DNA from: Armatimonadota bacterium
GTDB lineage: Bacteria > Armatimonadota > Fimbriimonadia > Fimbriimonadales > Fimbriimonadaceae
Assembly: GCA_018268255.1 (NCBI GenBank)
Contig: JAFDWX010000008.1
Span: forward strand, 325,868 to 389,867
Length of the DNA: 64,000 nt
Direction of reading: 5' to 3'
The stretch's first letter is position 1. Each line of letters opens with the position of its first letter. A program made the position numbers and the translations under genes. Under the pieces are notes generated by a model. The model was not told the origin of the DNA and searched no databases. It saw only the letters and a program-made list of their open reading frames with translations. This document shows positions 36,763-43,792 of this stretch, piece by piece.

Positions 36763-38430
36763 CTAGGCGGTCGGCACCACCAGCTCGGCCGCCCAGAGTG
36801 CCTGGCGGTCAAACCTCTCCGAAAAGCCTCGCCAGATGTACTGGGCGCTCAGTTCAACCTTTCCCTTGAACCGAGAAACGCCGTTGACCACGACTTCTAC
36901 TTCGCGCGAAAGGTCGACCATGTCGGGATGGAGGAACAGCTTCACCTGACTCACGCGTGACGTGCTCAGCTTGAAAATGTTGTTCTCATATTGGGCTTTG
37001 ACCATGCCTTGACCTTGGTTCAGGATGATCTCCATGGCCGGCTTGTCCTCGCTCGTCTTGCCGAGAATCTTCCACTCATCGTGCCAATCGGCGGCCGCCA
37101 TTCCGGGATCGACTTTCACAATCTGGAGCCAATCTCTTCGCGTGGGCTCGTTTTCCGCGCCTTCAAGGACAATTGCGCTCGGAAGGGGATTCCGCGTCTC
37201 TTTGTCCATGCGCCGAAGAATGTCGGGGACCACGGAGTCCTGATAGTAGAGCGAATCGTGGCCGACCCCTTTGACTTCGACCGCTTCCCACTTCGTGTTT
37301 CGCTTTGCCGCAACGCCATAGACCTTGCGGATGGAGGCGATCGGATAGAGGTCGTCTTCAACGCCGGAATAGCTAATCAGCGGCCTCTCGCCCAGGTTTC
37401 GCAGGTTCCTTCGAAAGAGCGGATAGCCATTCATGGGGAAGAGGGCGGCGTAGTCCGTCGGATTCTCCCGGGCGAGTTCAAAGGTCGCGGTGCCGCCGTC
37501 GCTGAACCCCGCCATGTAGCATCGTGAATCGTCGATGTTGAGATACGATTTCGCATCGGCGAGGATGTCCGCATACACCGAACCGCCCCCCGGCTTGACC
37601 GGGTCAGCGCCAGGCTGATTGAGAGGGTAGATCTGGATGAGGTTGCTCGCGTCAAGAAGGTTATTCGGCGAAAAGAAGGGGTTATCCGAAAGGTGCATCT
37701 GGTGCCAGAAGGGCCTGGTCTGGCTCGCGCTCATCCATCCGCCATAGAGGTAGGTCAGGGCCCGGTGGGGCCGAGTTGCGCGATACCCTTTGGGGATATA
37801 GACCAGATACTGCTGGGGTAGCGAATATCGATTCACGGGCTGGGCGGCGCGGATCGTGCGCATGATCCAGGCTCCCGTCCGCTTTGGCTGGTCATACAGA
37901 TTCCAATTTTTCAGCGTTCGATAGACCTGCATGGGGTCACGCAGGCGCATCTCTGCGAGCCTCGTGCGGTTCGCGTCCGGGTCCAGGCCGATCGACAGGG
38001 GGTTGAGCTTTCGCAGCTCCGAAGCGCGCTTTGCCTCAAGCGCCTTTTGCATCTCCCGAAACTCTGGCCATTCGCCGACCACCTTGGTGGCATCATCGTC
38101 GAGGACCCAGTCCATGTTTAGCTCGTGGAACTGGTCTACGAGCCGCCGCGCGGTCGCCATCGCCCCTTCACGGTCTTTGTATCGAACCTGGGCGGTCATC
38201 ACCCACGACAGCCACATCGAGTAGGAGACCGGGTGCTTCTGATAGGCCTGCAGGATGTCTTGAATCTCCCGCCGAATGTCCTTTTCTGAGCGCTTGAAAT
38301 TGAACTCAAAGGCATCGTAGACCGCCTTGGTCTTGAGCCCTCGCTCACTCAGCGAGATCTCACGGGGGAGGGGCGCAGAGGCGGGCGGCTGTTGCCATCC
38401 AAGGACAAAGAGGCTCCAAACAGGCAGCAT
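36763..38430 (-). CDS. Secreted alpha/beta hydrolase (PHB depolymerase/esterase-like)
   Basis: A 555-residue protein. The start ATG at 38430 gives LPVWSLFVLGWQQPPASAP, a short hydrophobic segment. The first 200 residues are helical with repeats (SMWLSWVMTAQVRYKDREGAM). The hydrolase core begins near YLVYIPKGYRATRPHRAL; the nucleophile elbow is YMAGFSDGGTATFEL, and VGHDSLYYQD may carry the His. A C-terminal beta domain is also present. The open frame continues upstream to 39336 only because it reads through the repeat at 38468. It is in line with the AraC regulator. Confidence 0.72.
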   Translation of the reverse strand: MLPVWSLFVLGWQQPPASAPLPREISLSERGLKTKAVYDAFEFNFKRSEKDIRREIQDILQAYQKHPVSYSMWLSWVMTAQVRYKDREGAMATARRLVDQFHELNMDWVLDDDATKVVGEWPEFREMQKALEAKRASELRKLNPLSIGLDPDANRTRLAEMRLRDPMQVYRTLKNWNLYDQPKRTGAWIMRTIRAAQPVNRYSLPQQYLVYIPKGYRATRPHRALTYLYGGWMSASQTRPFWHQMHLSDNPFFSPNNLLDASNLIQIYPLNQPGADPVKPGGGSVYADILADAKSYLNIDDSRCYMAGFSDGGTATFELARENPTDYAALFPMNGYPLFRRNLRNLGERPLISYSGVEDDLYPIASIRKVYGVAAKRNTKWEAVEVKGVGHDSLYYQDSVVPDILRRMDKETRNPLPSAIVLEGAENEPTRRDWLQIVKVDPGMAAADWHDEWKILGKTSEDKPAMEIILNQGQGMVKAQYENNIFKLSTSRVSQVKLFLHPDMVDLSREVEVVVNGVSRFKGKVELSAQYIWRGFSERFDRQALWAAELVVPTA

Positions 38431-38467
38431 GAGCCCTGTACGGCCTTCGGTTTGGGATTGGTTCCTC

Positions 38468-38675
38468 CCGCCCGCCGGCCCGAAGCGCGAGGCATTGCTT
38501 TTGGTGGGGCGGATCGTGCTCAGGGGCAGCTGTCCCCGAGTTGGTCGCCTCGGAGTAGCGTGCTTTGGGGCAGGCGACGTGAAGATTTTGCAGCTGTCCC
38601 CGCCGGCCCGAGGCCACGCCCCGGCTTGGGACCCCGACGCTCCGCGTCGCCCAAGCCACCGCCCCGGCGGGGTCC
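38468..38675 (+). repeat. Long composite intergenic repeat, copy 2
   Basis: Same 208-base unit as 34198-34406, in the same direction. It occupies the gap between the divergent hydrolase and alpha-L-fucosidase genes, so any promoters there lie beside or in it. It creates spurious open frames on both strands. Confidence 0.85.
38598..38672 (+). repeat. Structured intergenic repeat, copy D (core)
   Basis: Outer stem CCCCGCCGG/CCGGCGGGG (9 bp, perfect), conserved CCCGAGGCCACGCCC, inner stem GGCTTGGG/CCCAAGCC, core ACCCCGACGCTCCGCGTCG. Preceded by CAGCTG, as in copy A. Confidence 0.87.
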
Positions 38676-38901
38676 ATCCCCCCCCAATTGGTGCCCGATC
38701 GAATGTCCACAGCACCGCCAGATATCTCACACCAGAGCCGACCGAGAGCGGGGCGAGAAAAGCACTGGCCAATCTACGCCTCCGGAATGGGCACGAGCAC
38801 CAAAAATTCACCCAGACAGAGAAGCCGAGCAAGGCGTAACTCCGCCTTCCGCCCCACACCCAACCTTTACAAACCCCGTCGGCGCTGTTAGTCTGGAACC
38901 C

Positions 38902-40665
38902 GTGATCGCCGCACTCCTCCTCACCGCGACCCACCCGACGACCGCCATGGCCGAGCCCGACTTCTTGCCCCATTCCGAACCCGTCCAGTTCCTCACCCAC
39001 TCCCAAGACAAGTCGCCCGAGCGAGAGGCCCGCATGAAGTGGTTCCGCGACGCCCGGTTCGGCATGTTCATCCACTGGGGGCTCTACAGCCTCGCCGCCG
39101 GTGAATGGAAGGGAAGGACGGTGCCCAGCGCGAGCGAGTGGATCATCTACACCGCCCAAATCCAGCGCAAGGACTACGAACCGCTCATCAAGGACTGGAA
39201 CCCGGTCAAGTTCGACGCGACGAGGTGGGCCAAGCTCGCCAAGGCGGCGGGGATGAAGTACCTCGTCATCACGAGCAAGCACCACGAAGGCTTTTGCAAC
39301 TGGCCGACCCAAACCGAAAGCTGGAACGTGGGCCAAACGAGCTTTGGCCGCGACCCGCTGAAGGAGCTATCCGCCGCCTGCAAGAAGGAAGGGATCCGGT
39401 TCTGCCTCTACTACAGCATCATGGATTGGCACGACCCGGACTACCTGCCGCGAAGGCCGTGGGACCGGGCCGACGAATCCGCCGCGAACATGCCGCGCTA
39501 CGTCGACCGGTTGAAGAAGCACCTGCGCGAAATCCTCACCGCCTATGACCCCGGCATCCTATGGTTCGACGGGCAATGGGAAAGCACCTGGACCTGGCAG
39601 CTGGGCAAAGAGATCGAAGCCTATTGCCGCACGATCCGGCCAAACGTGATCATCAACAACCGGGTCGGCAACATGAATGGCGCGCCCGCTGGCGCGGTCT
39701 TGAACGGCGACTATGGCACCCCCGAGCAGGAGATCCCCGCCAACGGACTTCCCGGCCAAGACTGGGAATCGTGCATGACGATGAACGACAGCTGGGGATT
39801 CAAGGCGAGCGACCACAACTGGAAGTCGGCACGCACCCTCGGCCAGAACCTGATCGACTGCGCGAGCAAGGGCGGCAACTACCTGCTGAATGTCGGCCCG
39901 ACCGCGATCGGCGAGATTCCGGCCGAGAGCGTTGACCGGCTGAACCTGGTCGGCGCGTGGCTGAAGAAGTACGGCAAGGCGGTCTATGGAACCTCGGCGG
40001 GACCGTTCATCCGCCCGATGTCTTGGGGCCGGGTCACCCGAAAGGGGAACACGCTGTACGTTCACTACTTTGGAACCTCACCCGGCAAGGTCGACCTGCG
40101 CGGCCTCGTGACACCGGTCGGCTCGGTGACCACGTTCGAGGGCGAAAAGGTCGCGGTGGAGGCGGGCCAGGATGGACCGTCGTTCGTTGCCCAGCCCGAT
40201 CCGGGCGGCATCGCGAGCATTTATGTGGTGAAACTGAAGGGCGAACCGAAGGTCGAGGCGATCCCGATCCGGCCCGACGCCCGCGGGGAAGTGAAGTTGA
40301 GCGGCGACGACGCGGTGATCCACGGCGCAACGCTGCGGATGGAATCGTCGACCAAGGCGCTGGGATTCTGGACCACCGGCACCGACTATCCCGAATTCAC
40401 CTTTGATCTCCCGAAGGCGGGGCGGTATTCGGTTGAACTCGAGTTCTCGTGTGACGGCGGCTCGGGCGGCTCCGAGGTGCAGTTTGGCGACGGCGGACCG
40501 ACTTGGCGCGTCACCGAGACCGGAAGCTGGACGAAGTTCGAGAAAGCAAACGTGGGAACCGTGAGCCTCGCCAAGGGCAAGAACACCCTGCGCGTCCGCG
40601 CGCTCACCAAGCCCGGCCTCGCGGTGATGAACCTACGGCAGATCATCTTGCGTCCAATGGAGTGA
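38902..40665 (+). CDS. Alpha-L-fucosidase, GH29
   Basis: A 587-residue enzyme removing terminal alpha-L-fucose, likely in the periplasm or outside. From GTG 38902 the signal is IAALLLTATHPTTAMA. GH29 features are WFRDARFGMFIHWGLYSLAAG, VITSKHHEGFCNW, the nucleophile Asp in GILWFDGQWE, and LLNVGPTAIGEIP. The C-terminal about 150 residues form a beta-sandwich carbohydrate-binding-like domain. The open frame continues upstream through the repeat, but there is no signal or family similarity there. It is followed by a small membrane protein gene. Confidence 0.93.
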   Translation: MIAALLLTATHPTTAMAEPDFLPHSEPVQFLTHSQDKSPEREARMKWFRDARFGMFIHWGLYSLAAGEWKGRTVPSASEWIIYTAQIQRKDYEPLIKDWNPVKFDATRWAKLAKAAGMKYLVITSKHHEGFCNWPTQTESWNVGQTSFGRDPLKELSAACKKEGIRFCLYYSIMDWHDPDYLPRRPWDRADESAANMPRYVDRLKKHLREILTAYDPGILWFDGQWESTWTWQLGKEIEAYCRTIRPNVIINNRVGNMNGAPAGAVLNGDYGTPEQEIPANGLPGQDWESCMTMNDSWGFKASDHNWKSARTLGQNLIDCASKGGNYLLNVGPTAIGEIPAESVDRLNLVGAWLKKYGKAVYGTSAGPFIRPMSWGRVTRKGNTLYVHYFGTSPGKVDLRGLVTPVGSVTTFEGEKVAVEAGQDGPSFVAQPDPGGIASIYVVKLKGEPKVEAIPIRPDARGEVKLSGDDAVIHGATLRMESSTKALGFWTTGTDYPEFTFDLPKAGRYSVELEFSCDGGSGGSEVQFGDGGPTWRVTETGSWTKFEKANVGTVSLAKGKNTLRVRALTKPGLAVMNLRQIILRPME

Positions 40666-40699
40666 ACCCATGCCCGGCAGGCGTAAGGAGGGGAAACCG

Positions 40700-41071
40700 A
40701 TGATCAGCGCAAAAGATTGGAGTCTGAACCCGTGGGAAGAAAAGTGCCTCGCGCAGATGGACGACGAGGCGATTTGGGAGCGATTAAAGCGCCCGATGCC
40801 TTCGCCCGATGAGCCGCTGCCACGCTCGGTCTTCCGGATGATCGCCTGGTTCAATTTCGCGATCTTTGGGGTCGTGATGCTGATCTTCGGCGGCATCGGG
40901 GTCGCGTTCCTCGGTCTGCCGCTGTGGCAGGTGCTCCAGCTGCAGTACCTGCTCCTGGGCCTCGTTTTTGTCGGGCTGGCGGCGGGGTCGATGGCGCTCT
41001 ATGCGGCGAGCATCTATGTCCGCGCTTGGAACAAGCGGATGCGCCGCCGCGAAGCCGAGAACGCGCTGTAG
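40700..41071 (+). CDS. Small membrane protein
   Basis: A 123-residue protein with a cytoplasmic N-terminus (SLNPWEEKCLAQMDDEAIW) and two membrane segments (IAWFNFAIFGVVMLIFGGIG and QLQYLLLGLVFVGLAAGSMALYA). The N-terminal pattern recalls DUF3040-like proteins but is too weak to assign. A strong AAGGAGGGG site precedes the ATG at 40700, so I prefer it to the upstream ATG at 40670. It follows the fucosidase and converges on the sialate O-acetylesterase gene. Confidence 0.68.
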   Translation: MISAKDWSLNPWEEKCLAQMDDEAIWERLKRPMPSPDEPLPRSVFRMIAWFNFAIFGVVMLIFGGIGVAFLGLPLWQVLQLQYLLLGLVFVGLAAGSMALYAASIYVRAWNKRMRRREAENAL

Positions 41072-41073
41072 GG

Positions 41074-42960
41074 TTACTTCCTCGGCGAGCTTGTCACCGG
41101 CCAATCGTCGGTCCGGAACGGCACCGCCGGGAGTCCGGCCCCGCTCACCAGTCCCAGCGCAGGGTTGTTCGCCCAGGCGTACCGAGCGGCAACCGGCTGG
41201 ATTCCCTTCGGCGCGGTGAGGATGACGGTGGAGCCTTCCAGCCGCGCCTTGGCCCAAACGAACTTGCGATCCTTGCCCGCGACCGCGAAGCTCGCCCCGC
41301 CGTTCACCAGCTGAAGGCCCTTCGCGTGGTCAAAAGTGAGCCTGATTTCGTCACCCTGAACCGTCCACTTGGCGAGCGTCGGGCCTGAGTACTCGACCGC
41401 CTTGCCGTAGTTCTTGGCGAGAGCACAAAGGGCGAGCCGCAGCCCGACCGAGGCCTTGTCCTTCGGGTGGATGTCGTCCGCGTCGCCGACGTCATAGGCC
41501 ATCGCGAGTCCCGAGGTGGCGTCGCGCCGGAGGGTGAGGAATTGAGCCTCGCGCAGCTCGGCCATCGGTGCCTCGGCGGGCTCGGGGAGCCGCGCCGTCC
41601 AATTCGCAAGACTGACAACGTGAATCGGGAGCTTCGTCGACCGGAAAGCCTTTCGCCAACTCGCGAAGAAGGCGGGCAGCAGCTTGCGGTACTCAATGCC
41701 GCGCCCCATGTTGGTCTCGCCCTGATACCAAATCGCGCCGCGGACACTCAGCGGGGCGATGGGCGCGATCATGCCGTTGAAGAGCAGGGTCGGGACGGTC
41801 GGGTTGGCCTCGATGTCTTTGGGAGGCGGGGCCGCGTTGAAGAGCACTCCATCGCGCGCTTCCACCTGGCTCGCGAGCGTGCTAAACCGGCCAGCGGTGA
41901 CGAGTCCAATCGTGTCGGGCTTGCCGTGGAGTCCAATTCCGCCGTAAGCGGGCGCGAGCCGGATGATGACCTCGTTGGTTCCGCTCCGAAGGAGGCCCTT
42001 GGGGATCACGTACTGGCGGGTCCAGCGTCCCGAGCCAGTGCCGATGAGCTGGCCGTTGAGGGTGGTTTGGTCGCAGCCCTCAAGCTCGCCCAGCTGGAGG
42101 AGTTCCGCGCTCGCCGCAGCCTGGAATCGGATGCGCAGCCAATGAATGCGGTCGCCCTTCAGCGGGGTGCCGGAGGGCAGGCTCTGCCAGCCGCCGTCGG
42201 GGGCATTGCGCCACCAATCCGCCTTCGTTCCGGGGTCGAAGTTCGCCATCCATCGGTCGAAATAGGTCGCCATCTCGGGCATCCCTTTCTGGGTTTCTTG
42301 GTCGAGGAGAGAAAGAACGTCGTCGTACTCGTGGGTGGATTGCACACTCGCGCGGTCGGTCCAGGCTTCCACACTCGTTCCGCCCCATGCGGATTGGATC
42401 AGCCCCACATGGACGCCGAGCTCGCGCATGAGCTTGAGGCCGAAGGCATAGCCAACGCCGGAAAACCCGCCCCAGCCGCCTTGCACCACGGTTTCGGGGG
42501 TGCAGACCTTCCATTCGCCTCCGAGCAGGTCGGCAGGCGTTCGGGAGACGCGCCGATCAACCATGAACAGCCGTAGCTCAGGGTGGTTGGCCGCTTGGAC
42601 CTCTTTGGCCGCGTTGAGGCATTGGGTGAGGCCAAATTCCATGTTGCTTTGGCCGCTGCAGATCCAAACTTCGCCCATCCAGATGTCGCGGAGGACGACC
42701 TCGCGCGGACCCTTCACCTTTAGCTGGTAAGGGCCACCGGCGGGTTGCGGCTTGAGCTCCACCATCCACTTGCCCTTGGGGCCGACTTTCGTCGTCGTTT
42801 GCTCTCGCCCCACACTCACCTCGATGCTTTGGCCGGGCTTCGCCCAACCCCAAACGCGGGTCGGTTGGTCGCGCTGAAGGACCATGTGATCGCCAAAAAT
42901 CGGCGCCACGAGGGGCAAGTCCGCGGAGAGGACAAGGCTGAGAAAAGCAGACGTAAGCAT
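41074..42960 (-). CDS. Sialate O-acetylesterase family protein
   Basis: A 628-residue secreted SGNH-type esterase of the sialate O-acetylesterase family. FGDHMVLQRDQPTRVWGWA is the N-terminal beta-sandwich; MGEVWICSGQSNMEFGL holds the GQSN nucleophile Ser; IQSAWGGTSVEAWTD and RGAIWYQGETNMGRGIEYRKLLP carry the Gly and Asn blocks; DIHPKDKASVGLRLAL gives the Asp-x-x-His pair. Many members deacetylate hemicellulose or glycan chains, so sialate is not implied here. The signal is short (LTSAFLSLVLSADLP). It is last in the transporter transcript. Confidence 0.85.
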   Translation of the reverse strand: MLTSAFLSLVLSADLPLVAPIFGDHMVLQRDQPTRVWGWAKPGQSIEVSVGREQTTTKVGPKGKWMVELKPQPAGGPYQLKVKGPREVVLRDIWMGEVWICSGQSNMEFGLTQCLNAAKEVQAANHPELRLFMVDRRVSRTPADLLGGEWKVCTPETVVQGGWGGFSGVGYAFGLKLMRELGVHVGLIQSAWGGTSVEAWTDRASVQSTHEYDDVLSLLDQETQKGMPEMATYFDRWMANFDPGTKADWWRNAPDGGWQSLPSGTPLKGDRIHWLRIRFQAAASAELLQLGELEGCDQTTLNGQLIGTGSGRWTRQYVIPKGLLRSGTNEVIIRLAPAYGGIGLHGKPDTIGLVTAGRFSTLASQVEARDGVLFNAAPPPKDIEANPTVPTLLFNGMIAPIAPLSVRGAIWYQGETNMGRGIEYRKLLPAFFASWRKAFRSTKLPIHVVSLANWTARLPEPAEAPMAELREAQFLTLRRDATSGLAMAYDVGDADDIHPKDKASVGLRLALCALAKNYGKAVEYSGPTLAKWTVQGDEIRLTFDHAKGLQLVNGGASFAVAGKDRKFVWAKARLEGSTVILTAPKGIQPVAARYAWANNPALGLVSGAGLPAVPFRTDDWPVTSSPRK

Positions 42961-42964
42961 GGGA

Positions 42965-43792
42965 CTAACCGTCCTTCAAGCCGGTGTGGGCGAGGCTTTC
43001 CACCACCTGCTTTTGAAGGATGAAAAAGAGGATGAGCACGGGGACAATCGAGATCACCGCGCCCGCCATCTGGACGTTGTCGCGGCCAGGGAATCGACCC
43101 TGGAGCAGCGAGATGACGAGCGGCAAGGTGTAGAGCTTCTCGTTCAGAAGGTAAAGCAGCGGTCCGAGGAAGCTGTTCCAGGAGCCGAGGAAGGTGAGGA
43201 TCGCGAGGGTCGCGATGAGCGGCTTCGAGAGCGGCACAATCATCCTCCAGTAGATCATGAACTCGCTGCACCCCTGAAGGTGGGCGGCCTCGATGAGGCT
43301 GTTTGGGATCTTCTCGATGAACTGGCGGGCGAGGAAGACGCCAAACGCGCCGCCAAGCCCGGGGACGATGAGCGGAGCCCACGTATCCAGCCATCCGAAG
43401 TCGCGGAACAGGAGGAACCCGGGGACAAGGAGGACCGCGCCTGGGATCATCATCGTGGCGAGGAGGAGCAAGAAGAGGAAGTTCTTGCCCGCGAATTGAT
43501 GCTTGGCAAAGGCGTAGCCCGCAAGGGTGCAGAAGAACAGTGACCCAAGGGTTTGGATCAAGGCGATCGCAAAGCTGTTGAACGCCGACCGGTAAACGAG
43601 GTCGTTCTGGAGGAGGTCGCGGTACGCCTCGACGGTCGGACTCTTCACGAAGAGCGTCGGGGTAGAGAGGTTGGCCTCGGTGCCCGACTTCAGCGAAGTC
43701 ACCACCATGTAATAGAACGGAAAGGCCATGACGAGGCCGCCGATGAGCAGGATGCCATACAGGCTGAGCGATTCTCGAAGGTTGCGTTTCAC
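42965..43792 (-). CDS. Carbohydrate ABC transporter permease (MalG type)
   Basis: A 275-residue inner-membrane permease of the CUT1 sugar import family. Six membrane segments are visible; the cytoplasmic EAA loop reads IEAAHLQGCSEFMIYWRMIVPLSKP, where the ATPase docks. It pairs with the permease half of the upstream fusion protein. The GTG start overlaps the fusion's TGA (GTGA), so translation is coupled. No ATPase gene follows; a shared MsmK/UgpC-like ATPase elsewhere is likely. Confidence 0.94.
   Translation of the reverse strand: MKRNLRESLSLYGILLIGGLVMAFPFYYMVVTSLKSGTEANLSTPTLFVKSPTVEAYRDLLQNDLVYRSAFNSFAIALIQTLGSLFFCTLAGYAFAKHQFAGKNFLFLLLLATMMIPGAVLLVPGFLLFRDFGWLDTWAPLIVPGLGGAFGVFLARQFIEKIPNSLIEAAHLQGCSEFMIYWRMIVPLSKPLIATLAILTFLGSWNSFLGPLLYLLNEKLYTLPLVISLLQGRFPGRDNVQMAGAVISIVPVLILFFILQKQVVESLAHTGLKDG

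Noticed and set aside
38392..38901. Upstream extension of the alpha-L-fucosidase frame
   Set aside because: It translates the repeat, has no signal or family similarity, and a GTG at 38902 starts a normal signal peptide.
36763..39336. 857-residue minus-strand open frame
   Set aside because: The upstream 300 residues are a read-through of the 208-bp repeat and of the antisense of the GH29 gene. The hydrolase proper starts at 38430.
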